Shown piece by piece: positions 19,279-30,070 of a stretch of 64,000 nucleotides of DNA. Origin of the DNA: Reticulitermes lucifugus (Eukaryota > Arthropoda > Insecta > Blattodea > Rhinotermitidae); contig JAKCWW010000891.1 of assembly GCA_026260175.1 (NCBI GenBank), positions 1 through 64,000 of the forward strand. The letters are read 5' to 3'. The notes under the pieces are model-generated. The model ran no database searches. It was given only the letters and a program-made list of their open reading frames with translations, and had not been told where the DNA came from. Each line of letters starts with the position of its first letter. Positions within the stretch are counted from its first letter, which is position 1. A program made the translations under genes and the position numbers.

Positions 19279-22200
19279 TTGAATGGTTGGTTATATACCT
19301 CTGTATACAATCTTGAAGGCTGGAAAGTACAAGATAGTCGTGTTAATTGATGTATAGTGTGGGATTTGAAATAAACAATTTCCATACATAAAATGTTAAA
19401 AGTACAAACAGTACATAAAAATGGACTGCCAATGAGAACATAAATAATACTGCCCGATCTTTCACGGTGTGTGTTGACTGCAGGTACAAGGTCACCGATT
19501 CCACCAGAGACTATACCAATACTGGTAACAGGGTTGCCCATTTGATCAGAAATGTCATTTTATAATAACCTTTGTTCAGTTTTACTTTTTTAGGGAGTTT
19601 CCATTATGAATCATTATTGTTATTATCATATACCGAAAGAAATTTAGGCAGGACAGCAGATCATGCAAAGAAGAAGTTTAACGTAAATGTACATACTTCA
19701 CCGCTTTTAAAGCCTGAAACGGTCAGTAACACATTTTCCATTTTAATATATCCAAGTTACAGAGGTGGGTAATTTAAATTGCTGGAAGTAGACAGTGTGA
19801 CTATGTTCCCTTTCCTGTGACAACTGTATGACTGATGCCAGTGTTTGGTAAGTTTGAATTACAGTAAACATACTGTAGTATTTATGGAGAAATAGAGTGC
19901 CATGCAAGTATTCACCAGATATGTTCACAAGCACCAGCCTGTAGCTTTCTGAGCATTCATGGTTCTTATTTATGAAAACTGAAGTCTTCCTGTAGTTCAT
20001 GGTATGATGATATGTAAGCATGTCTATAAAATTCCAACTAGCAACATAAACTCATTTGTTACTGACAGTAATGTAATTTCAGAATACACACTGGCAATCT
20101 CAGAGATTAAAGGCTTTAGGGGTTCCTTAGCTGTAGAAATTATGCTTTTTAGTTCCAGGACTGCAGAAGACAGTAGGGCCATGTCTCTAGTTTTGTTCAG
20201 CTTAAGTTCACAGTTTGCAGAAAAGTACCTGTTGCAACTGCCACGCAATACACAGGTGATCCAACATTGGATAATTGTTTTCTTTAATTCAATATCAGTC
20301 CTCTGATAAAAGTTATCAGTTAAACTTAATTTTTGCATGTCACACAGTTCAGGTCATAACTTTTTTTCTTCTTCTTCTTCTTCTGTGGAGACATCCTGTG
20401 GCAACATGGTAGAGACTGCATGGAAGTCACTAATAGAGGTAGGCTAAGTTCTGTGTTGTATGGGAAAGAAAGGCACAAGTTTCCTGCTTTGGTTAACTGG
20501 TTGGTTGGAAACTCCACATTTTGTAACAAGCCTTGTATACATCCAAATCAGAATCACTTATCAGCATCAGTGTTTACTACCTTATTTTTTGAAATTCCTT
20601 TGTATTATTTACCTCTAGCATCCCACCTCTGCCTTATCCCTTCAAGGGTGTGTAAGCAACGCCACATCTATAAGGCAACAGTGTGAAATGTTATGGTCAT
20701 GGTGTTACATAATTAATACTGCTAGACTACTACAACATTATCCAAACCTTCCATCACATTTAAGCCAACAGTCAATCAAGGTAATGGCTGCACTGTTATA
20801 TCAGTGGTACCTAATAGTAAAATACTTTATAGGCACTGGTGTGTGGTGGCAGTATGTGGCCAGGAGAGCCATTAAACCTGGTCTGAGTATTGCTGGCGTA
20901 CTGAACCAGGGGGCACACTTCACCGATTGGACAAGAGTCAACAGTACTATCATGTGACAACACTTTTTAATGACATTCTGAATTTGATAAAATGTGCACT
21001 TGGGTAACAGCCAGAACTGAATATCCAGATCTCACATGTCCAAGTACTCTGTCAGTAAGTATCCAATGGTCGTGCTATGTTCAAACATTAAATCTCATCC
21101 AGCCTCCTGGTGAGGTGGGGGCAGGACAAATTCATGGCTTTTGTAAGAATATAATGCTTATTGCCAGTCGCCATGACCAACATAATCGTGTATTCTAAAA
21201 TGAAATGTTGCAGAGAAAATGACCCGTGTGTCGTGTACACACACAAGAATGCACCCACAGTTCCTTGCAGCAGCAGCAGCAGATGATCAAGTGCCCCACA
21301 CAATAACATACAGCATGGTTTCTCAAACTGTGGTAGGTGTACCACTACTGGTATCCCAACCAGTGGCCTTAATAAACCCNCCCCCCCCCAAAAAAAAAGG
21401 ATAAAAATTTTAAAAAGTAAATAAAACATATGCCACATATATTTGCTAATATGCAGGATTGCTGGCAACATATAACTTATCCCTGCTGTCAGCAATTCTA
21501 TTCAATTTCAGCATTTTTATTTCAATAAAAAAATGGCAGCACACTGAAATTGTTAAATTCCATTTATTGGTATGCCAACAAAATAGTTTGAGAACCCACT
21601 GATATACAGGAACCTGCATTCCACTACATATTTTCTGCTAACAGATATGATATCTTTAAAAATTCAAGCATATTTCCACATCAAGATACAACTGTAAAGT
21701 TTTACTAATATCAGAAATTTATTCCTAATTCTCTACATGTTTCATATACTCAACATGAAATCTACAGTTTTACAAGTGTACATGGTAGTTCTGGAACATT
21801 GCCCACTAAATAACAAAATGCTGTATCTCACTATTAATTGCCTGAACATACAACTACATTCTACATAAACAATAATGTCCATAATTTTGAGGTGCTTTTC
21901 AGATTATTCAAATGTATTTTAAAGTCAGCTATCAATTCATTAAACTGCATTATATCACAGCACTGGATTATTTCTGGTTGAAAGGGAAAACTTTACATTT
22001 TTGGGAATAAGTAACATTTTACTCCTCTAAAATGATATACACACTCACATTAATTGCTGAAACTTTGTCCTGTGAAGGGTGAATCTTGATTTACGAAACT
22101 AATTTCAGTCTTCAGGTCATCAGACTGCCGCAACAGACCAATAATGATATACCTTGGCATATTATATGGTAACTTTCTATATGGTAATTTCTTGTAGGGA

Positions 22201-22320
22201 ACAGTATGAATATGATACGTCATTCTAAATATCAGTTAATTTATCTTTCAACACTATACACAACCGGCACATTAGCTATTGGGTCAATACATATTCTTGT
22301 AATTTATAGATGGCACCTTA
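19279..22320. other. Intergenic stretch without recognised genes
   Basis: AT-rich, with only short, unrelated open frames. It contains a (TTC)n tract at about 20366-20383 and one ambiguous base at 21380, inside a poly-C/poly-A run that probably reflects sequencing slippage. No coding homology is recognised. Confidence 0.4.
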
Positions 22321-22326
22321 CGATAT

Positions 22327-22612
22327 TTGGGGTACATGGTGGTGCAGTTGGTTGAGGCACTGCGCTACAAGCTGGAAGGTCACAGGTTTGATTCCCAATG
22401 GGGTCATTGGGATTTCTGGCCACACTATGGCCCTGGGGTTGACTCAGCCTCTGACAAAAATGAGTACCAGAAATATCTCCTGGGGGGTAATGGCAGCTGG
22501 TGCATAGGGCTGACCTTACCACCTTCATGTGCCGATTGTCTAGAAATTCTGGGAGCCTCAACCTCCTGGAGCCCCAAGGGCCTGTCCAGGCTTGTAATGG
22601 GATAGCTTTACC
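22327..22612 (+). mobile_element. SINE family B (tRNA-headed)
   Basis: The head GTGGTGCAGTTGGTTGAGGC (A box) and GGTTTGATTCCCA (B box) resembles a tRNA gene. The body has AATGAGTACCAG, CTGGGGGGTAATGGCAGC and GGGAGCCTCAACCTCCTGGA, and ends AGCTTTACCTTA. The body differs from family A, but the 3' TTTACCTT tail is shared, suggesting mobilisation by the same partner LINE. Confidence 0.7.
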
Positions 22613-22948
22613 TTATGATATTTTTTCTTTTCACTTTTTCACTACATGAAGTTTTGGTATTAAAGAAAACTTGTATTTTGCTGTTAGAATAGTTTAAGAA
22701 TACTTTAAATTAATAAACAAATTTTAATTTATAATATAACTGTACAGGAACAAAAATTTAGTTTCAAAGATAAAAAGGGGGATTATGAAGCATATATGCA
22801 ATTAAGGTGTTATCAAAAATGTTATAATGCTTCAATTCTCACTGTAGTTAGTCTCAAGACTTTAAATAAATTCTACTAGCACAGATCATGCTCTAGTAGA
22901 TAAATATATTTAGCATTTACTCCTTGTTCAAGTACAGTACAATTTGAA

Positions 22949-23212
22949 GCTGCACTTAGACTGGACAGTCTGGGGTTCAAATCCCAGTACAGGCAAGAAT
23001 TTTTTTTCTCCTAAATGTCCAGACTGGCTCTTGGGACCCACCCAGCCTCCAATTCAATGGGTACCAGGTTCTGTACCAGGGATAAAGTGGCTGGGGCATG
23101 ATGTTGACCACTCACCTCCATCTAGTGCCAAGGTTAAGAATGAGAGGAGCTATACTTCTTCCTCTTGTATGCCTTCATGGCATGGACAGGAGTAACTTGA
23201 ACTTTACTTTCC
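22949..23212 (+). mobile_element. SINE family A, copy 3
   Basis: GGTTCAAATCCCAG (B box), then TGTCCAGACTGGCTCTTGGG and ACCCACCCAGCCTCCAATTC, GGGTACCAGG, TAGTGCCAAGGTTAAGAATG and TATGCCTTCATGGCATGGAC. This is one of the better preserved family A copies. Confidence 0.8.
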
Positions 23213-24700
23213 GCAATTCAATATTCAGATAATAAATTACGTCTGTAATTCATTTTTCTTTCTGATAATGAACTGCACAGCAGCGGCTTCACATGTAATT
23301 TAAAATTTCACTATAGGCCTATTCATAAACAGAGAAACTGTAACTACACATTGACAAAACAAACAATGTTCATTCTTCATTACACATGAAGTAATTTATA
23401 ACAAATGTTCTATGAATTAAGGGAAAAAGCAGACTACTGGCATTCTGAGTTGAAGTGCAAGCTAATGCAATATTACAAGTATTGTGGCTGTTCTAAATGA
23501 TCCAGTGCTGAATACAGTAGCATATGAAGTAATAACCACTTCACAAATGGTAAATTTATTTTGATAAGTAACACTAATTTAAAGTAGCTTTGCAAACAAT
23601 TAAGTTAAAATATACACAAAGTTTGTACAGATATATAACAGGTGCGTAAGCTTCGGATAAAAAAAATAAACAACAAACTGACAACATGAAATAAACATCT
23701 GGCAAGAATATATTATATTATTATATAGAATATGTAAGACTTAAAATTATTTATTACTAATGGGACTCTTAAAAATCGGTTCACCATTAGCATGTTCCAG
23801 ATCACAGTGATGTAGTGAATGAGCAGTATACAGGTATGAATGTCTCCTTGTAAGACATAAGCTATTTCAATGCAATTACATTTTGCTCGAAATGGAGAAG
23901 TTTAGACCACATGGTATGAAATTTTGTGCTTCTAAACATGTACTTTCAACCAAATCTCAACAAAAATTACTTTATTAGAGCAATATGTATATACAGTAGA
24001 GCTCAATTATGTAGCATGTTAAGAAAAATGAAAGGTTACATCTTTCACAAGGTCAGCTTGTTCACCTGACAATACAGAAAATTGAATTGACAAACCTGTC
24101 AGTGTTTGCCTTATGGCTAATAAATTACCAGAGTACAGAGTGAAAGTAAATAAACGAGTAAAGAGACTATTGTGGAACAGTTCAGAGATTCACGGTATGA
24201 CAGTGTTGTAAGTTTACTTGGCATATCACCAAACAGGATTATTCACATTTCAGACTTACACAGGAAACCTTCAGAAAATTATCTATTTACAAAAAGGAAA
24301 GCCTGATATCTAAACAAGCTCTGGTATATTGGTGTGACACACAAAACACAGATTAAACTATACAGTACCTACAGCTGGAATCTGGTAGCATTTTAAAAAT
24401 ATGCTTGATATTCGATGATGAGCAGTAACCATCCTGTTTTGATGGTAAGAACAGAAACCATGGGAAGATGTTTTTTGAAGTAGTTCAGGGTGAACATTAC
24501 TGGGTTGAAATATAGATAGGGGCTGGGATTTACAGCACAGTGCAAAGAAGGACAAAATGTAGAACAGTTCTTAGGGCACCTCTTGAAAAGGGGACATGTA
24601 GTCATGAATTCAATCCCCAGTCTTACAGGTACAGGTACAGAAAACACACGCAGCTTCTGTAACAGATATTGTATACAGAAGGTCCATAATTTGTATAGAA
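23213..24700. other. Intergenic stretch without recognised features
   Basis: AT-rich sequence with no convincing exon or repeat. Confidence 0.35.
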
Positions 24701-24719
24701 GAAATCTACATGCCCAGTA

Positions 24720-25440
24720 GCAACAGTGTGCCTCACAGCTACAACAAAAGCTACATTCATTGACTGACTACAGCTTGGGTACGGCCTACATCCATATTGT
24801 CTACAAAGATGATGAATGGCTACACTGTGCCTCACACTTATGGTTAGCTACACCCATGGTAGGCACACAGTTGGAGTGAGACCTTCATCCACAATGGCCA
24901 TGTAGTGCATGACAGCTGAGCTCAGTTCAGGTGAGAGCTACACCCACAGTGCCCCACAGTTGGAATGAGACATATGCACAGTGGTCACTTTGTGCTTCAT
25001 AGTTATGGTGACAGTTACACCCACAGTGGCCAAACAGTTGGAACAAGACTTAATTGCACATAAGCCATGCATGCCACGCGTAACCTAGACCTACAGCCAG
25101 TGACCACCACCCAGCTACAGTGAGGCCTAAATCCAAAGTGGCTAAACAGCTAAAGTGAGACTTACATTCACAGTGGTCACACAGTGCCTCACAGCTGATC
25201 AGACCTACATCCACAGTGGCCACACAGCTGGAGACCTACATTCCCAGTGGTCATGAAGTGCCTTAGAGCAGAGGTCACAGTAGCCACTCAACTGAGGAAG
25301 ACCTACATCCACGGCGGTTATGCAGTACTTCAGGGCAGACGTCAGACCTACACCCACAGAAGCCACACAGTTGGAGCCAAACTTACATGCATGGAGGCTA
25401 ACACAGTGCCCCATAGCTGAAATGAAATTTACATGCACTC
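24720..25440 (+). repeat. Degenerate GC-richer minisatellite, about 40-50 bp unit
   Basis: Variants of one phrase recur about fifteen times: CTACACCCACAGTGGCC, then ACACAGTTGGAGTGAGAC, then a TGCCTCACAGCT block. Examples begin near 24850, 24935, 25017, 25125, 25200 and 25350. The base composition is clearly richer in G+C than the flanks. Repeat spacing is irregular, so this is an old, much mutated tandem array rather than a fresh one. No frame stays open through it. Confidence 0.75.
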
Positions 25441-25444
25441 ACCA

Positions 25445-26170
25445 AGATTAAAATATACACTGAAACACCCTGGTTTTGGCAAAGCACATTTAACCCTGTT
25501 CTCAGTTCAGCTGTTGATTTTTATCATTAAACATAACAGGAAAGACAAGCACGTGTAGAAAAGTTATAGTTAGCTGAAGGTGCACATTTAAGTGCCCTTG
25601 TTGTTGGTTCTAGAACCAATGAGAACACACGTGCCCCAACTTCTACTAAAATTCTTAATGCCAGCTGGCAAATCCACCTCATTTCTTGTTCTGGGCCATA
25701 CCTGACTTAAAACGTACCTGAACACAGTCAGGTGATACTGATGTGCAGCAGCCAAGAATATGTTAGAGGTACCAGTTCATAAGGTGCACATTCCTAATTC
25801 AAATTCAGGATATTCTACTCCAAATTAAGAAGACATATACATTGAAAGTGTACCAAACCCAACAACAAGATTATATTATACATAATTTAAGCTGGATACA
25901 TGCTTTTGTCCCAGCAAAGTTGGTTGTATACACATTTCTTTGATTTTGTATGGTTTTAAAGATCCCATACATCATACACCCTACATATGACACAACCATA
26001 ATTTCTCATAATATCAACAAACTGGATATAACCCTATGTAACTTGGCTTTGAAATACATGCTAAACATGCATTTAATTCGTATTTGATAAACTACTTTGT
26101 AACAAAGTTTTACATGGTTATATTAAAGACTGAGATCTCTATCATCATACTTATGACAAATAATTATAAA
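25445..26170. other. Intergenic stretch without recognised features
   Basis: No gene, SINE or clear repeat seen between the minisatellite and the large inverted repeat. Confidence 0.35.
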
Positions 26171-26174
26171 AGCA

Positions 26175-27370
26175 AAAACCATCTAGGTATACAAAAGTGG
26201 GTGTAAATGGCACCCCTATTTCATTTTGACATGTTTTGGTTTTACAGGGTTATCAACAGGGCATACACACTTATACAAGTTCTCTGTGTGAAATAAATAA
26301 AGTTTACATGTGAAATTAATGAAGTTTACATTAACTATTACAATACTGACCACTGTTAAAATTTAAAAGGTCAGAACCTTTTCTATTGACCACTTGCATT
26401 ACTGTACAACTCAGATGTATTTTATATAGTTTATTTTACATAGTGTTGCATTATAATAATTACCCCCATACAAAGTTTATTTATTTTACACATTGTTAAA
26501 ATATTTTATTATGTTACCCAGTGTAGCATTAAAAGGTTCTCAACCACACACACTTCAAAATCTCATATGGTTGTCTTGTAGAGCATTATTTTAAAAAACA
26601 ATATCCTTGTGTGCACTAAGATTTACAGTACAACCAAACACATTTGCTCTGAATATTATACACATCCTATTTTGGTTAAAAGTTTCAGAGCAGCTTGAAG
26701 CGATATACATCCACCCTATCTACAAAACAAATACAGGGTCCTGCAACAAAGAGGGTTAGCTAAAAAATATATACAGTGGACAAAACATACAGCCAAATAC
26801 GTGTGATATTTACAGCAAACGTGTGCTTTCCCATTTGCCTGAGAATATGCAATCACATTGCATGATGATGATGATGATGATGATGATGCTAGGTTAAAAA
26901 GTGAAAAGTATTCTCGAAATAGGATGTGTATAATATTGAAAGGAAACGTGTTTGGTCATAAATCATGCTGAACATAAGAATAATATTTTTTAAAGGAATT
27001 ATATACAGAATGACTTTACAAGTTTGGAGTGTGTATGGCTGAGAACCTGTTAATGCAATGCTATATATAATAATAATAAAATATAAAAAAGTAAAGACTT
27101 TGTGCATTTGGGTAGTAATTGTAAATGTTTTAACAAGATACATATGAGTTATACAGTAATAAAAAGGGTCAATAGAAAAGGTTCTCAAATTCTGAATTTT
27201 AACAGTACTCAGTACGTACTGCAATAGCTAATGTAAAACTTTATTAATTTCATATGGAGAACTTAATACACATGTGCATTGCCTGATGAAAGTCCAGCCA
27301 CTGTCACAACAAAACAGGCATGCCGTTTAACACCAATTTATGTATATCTAAATGGTTCTTATTTTTTAAT
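26175..27370. mobile_element. Large palindromic (foldback) element, diverged arms
   Basis: The left arm, about 26175-26610, and the reverse complement of the right arm, about 26950-27370, align for some 400 bp with small gaps. Shared blocks include AACCTTTTCTATTGACC (26381; reverse complement near 27166-27184), GGTTCTCAACCACACACAC (26536) against the right-arm GGTTCTCAGCCATACACAC, and AAGTTCTCTGTGTG against AAGTTCTCCATATG. The middle holds a (GAT)n tract at 26862-26888. Next to the outer part of each arm lie degenerate hammerhead-like phrases (CCTGTTGATAACCC... on - near 26262, CCTGATGAAAG on + at 27281). I read it as a pair of oppositely oriented terminal repeats of a Penelope-like element. 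Confidence 0.65.
26862..26888 (+). repeat. (GAT)n microsatellite
   Basis: Nine tandem GAT units at the centre of the large inverted repeat. Confidence 0.85.
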
Positions 27371-27455
27371 TCTTGCAAATAAGGTACATTGTGATTATGA
27401 ATTAGTTTAAGATAGTATATATAACCACTTAACTCATACATTCTTGTAGTCAGAC

Positions 27456-27490
27456 CTGATGACAGCCTAAAGAAACAGGCCGAAACATGT
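27456..27490 (+). ncRNA. Hammerhead-ribozyme-like core
   Basis: CTGATGA at 27456-27462, a perfect four-base-pair helix II (GCCT ... AGGC) closing an eight-base loop, then GAAAC at 27482-27486 and ATGTC. The order and conserved bases are those of a hammerhead catalytic core. GAAAC is followed by ATGT, giving the self-complementary ACATGT typical of minimal helix III in dimeric hammerheads of Penelope-like elements, with C of GTC as the expected cleavage position. Helix I was not verified. It lies about 85 bp beyond the large inverted repeat and probably belongs to the same element. Confidence 0.6.
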
Positions 27491-28439
27491 CTGCATAGCT
27501 CTGTGCAACAACTTTAGTATGGTAATAAAGTTGTGTCAGATGAAAAATCATCTCTCTTCTCTCAATTACAAATTCACACAAGGGGACGTAATCAATCAAA
27601 GTGTCATACTATAAGCCGAAAACATTTCAGAATGTTCCACTTCTTCACAGGCAACTCAAAATAAAATAAAAATGCTTTTTAAAAAAGTACAGTGATTATC
27701 TTTAATCACTGTCCTGAGCACTGCAGCTGTCACAGGATGCCCCAGCAGATGCAGGCTTTCTACATAATAAAGTCCCTGTGTAACGGACAAATGTACAGAG
27801 CATCATAACATATAATTTGGTGACTAATACAACGCTGATAAATTTTAGACAGTCAACAGTAAGTTTCAGAAGCAGATTCAGTTGCTCAGTGTACATTGTG
27901 TTCTTAAAACAAATAATTACATCCTAAAATGTAAATGAATTATAATTAGGTACTTTCAATAATCATGTGGTAAGGCCGTTTTAAAGTGGTGAATTATTTA
28001 ACATCCTTAAAACTACCAGTCACATGTAACTAGAATGTCCTTTGATATGTATTAGGAACAGCTCAGTTGCTGCTTTACAGTCAGTAAGGCATAAGCTGTG
28101 TCCAGACAGAATATATCATGAATCTTGCATGAAATCTCGGTGACATGTTTTCTTTGAATACACTGTTCACATTTTTTTGAAGTTTTTGAGAATCTAACAG
28201 AATTGAGATTAAGATTGAAAATCAAGAATATGTGATATCCCCACCTCTTGAACGGAAAGAAAAATGTGGAAACTGTAAGCTTAATGTGTCTGAAAAACAT
28301 ACAAGAAGCTACTAATTACAGATTAATTGGTTGACACCAATGTTTCAGAGAAACACATTGCCTCCATATTCAGGGTTAACACAATTACATCCAGGTAGAG
28401 CCTGAAATACAATAAAAAGAAAGAAGGCTAAAAAATAAA

Positions 28440-28625
28440 AAGAAGGACAGAAGTGATGAGAAGATGAGGAAGAAAGATGCAAGCAGCTACTGGATGACCT
28501 TAAGGAAACAAGAGTATACTGGAAATTGAAGAGGAAGCACTGGATCACACCCTGTGGTGAACTTGCTTTGGAAAAGGCTATGGACTTGTCCTAAGACACA
28601 CTACGAAATGAATTAGATGCTGAAG
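28440..28625 (+). pseudogene. Retroelement-derived coding scrap
   Basis: The frame encodes KQLLDDLKETRVYWKLKRKH, then after a frameshift EEALDHTLWRTCFGKGYG in the neighbouring frame. I recognise this phrase (LLDDLKExRxYWKLKEEALD, LWRTRFGRGYG) from abundant insect retroelement-associated open frames, but not its exact class. Frameshifts and stops show it is not a gene of the host. Confidence 0.4.
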
Positions 28626-28629
28626 TGAT

Positions 28630-29927
28630 TAGGTGGCATAAGTGGATGGATTATATACGTGGGATGCAAGGAATGTGGCCAATAACAACCACAGAAAGAG
28701 GAAAGGGGACAGATCTTGGTCCATGCCAATAAGTTGTGTGAAACCTACATAAAACATACCTTTATATTATATAAAAGGCAAGAATATAGAGATCAGCTCA
28801 GAAGCACATCACTTTGTCTCTGAAACTTCATCTATGTGCATTAAAAATGAACTTCTAAATTCAAGGAATAAAGAAAATTCCTATAGAGAGAAATGGAAGC
28901 ATTATCACTATATATTCATGTCACCATGAAAACCCAAACACTATCAGAAAGCAACAATATAAATAGTAACAAAAAAATTATTGAAACAGATGGAACTGTC
29001 ACTGCAAATTTACTAAGCATGAAAAGCACATGCATGCACACGTGCACTTCCTTCTCATGCTCTAGCACACACATGCGTCATATACACGTGTATCAACTGC
29101 AATATTGGTAAGGAACACCAAGATTAAACTTACACAGACGTGATCAAAAAACTGCCAGACTAGCTGCAAAGTAACACTACTTCAGCCACTAGAGTTCCTC
29201 TACTGTATGATGGTAGAATACAATCTGCTAAATTGTTTGCTCTTAATTTAAAAACTGCAGAATGTGCCATTCAGAAGTGACATACTGTCAAGTGTAGTGC
29301 AATCACTATGTTCCAACAAAATGGCACACTTTATAGCACACTGCATGTACATCACATTCTGTTTCAAACTCAGCAAACTTACTACATGAACCTACGTGTC
29401 AAAACCCACTTTTGAAAGAGGAAAGAATGAGCAGAACTCAAACATTTGTGCACCACCACAACAATGTTTCTGCCCACTCTTGTCTAAGCATTCTGCCCAG
29501 AAACTGTTTGACTGTAATCCATCACCCTCTGAAGTCAACAGATCAGGACTAATATGACTTCATTTGGTTTTAAAGCCTCAAGTCAGATCTCCAGGGGAGC
29601 ACAGTTAATGACACAATCACTGTCAATAAAATATCATGGAACATCTACACAGCTGAAAACACAGGACTTCTGTAGATGCATGCGATATTGGCTGAACTGC
29701 TGTTATCAGTCATAAGAAAACTACTTTGATAAGTACAACAATGACTTGCTACTAAATACAGTAAGCATAAAAAAACTGCAATCTGAAAATCTTTTGCTCA
29801 CAGCTCATAACTTACCACCTATCAGGTAATTGAAATTAACATACCTACTGATGGTAATTACAAGAGAAGCAGGAGGGTATGTTACAATATAGTATAGTAT
29901 TTGAATTCCATTACTACACAAAGATGG
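28630..29927. other. Putative Uck 3' UTR or downstream sequence
   Basis: On the minus strand this follows the distal Uck stop codon at 29928. No clear poly(A) signal could be fixed and no other gene is recognised. Confidence 0.35.
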
Positions 29928-30070
29928 TTAGTGTGGGCGCGTGAAATGGCCATCAGCTGTGTTCAGTCGCCGTGAACCATGAACAGGTGATGGAGGTACC
30001 GACAGCTCATCCACCTTCACCCGGTTATTCAGAAAATCACGAATGTGCTGCACGATCAGATCAATGGCAA
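29928..30070 (-). CDS. Uck: Uck distal alternative terminal exon (A)
   Basis: The acceptor TTGCAG is followed by TT, completing the Val codon begun in exon 57608. It encodes (V)[15 protein letters not shown], then a tail with [12 protein letters not shown] and the end GHFTRPH, stop TAA. The last three residues RPH match the end of vertebrate UCK proteins, so this is probably the ancestral end. It contributes 46 residues. Confidence 0.9.

Noticed and set aside
20004-20338. Two overlapping 100-codon frames on opposite strands
   Set aside because: They are mirror frames in featureless sequence, with no recognised protein in either.
26862-26888. CRISPR-like or satellite array
   Set aside because: It is a simple trinucleotide microsatellite; the window is eukaryotic.
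27702-27896. 64-codon minus-strand frame with a Cys/Ser tail
   Set aside because: No homology, promoter or splice context; its length is expected by chance.
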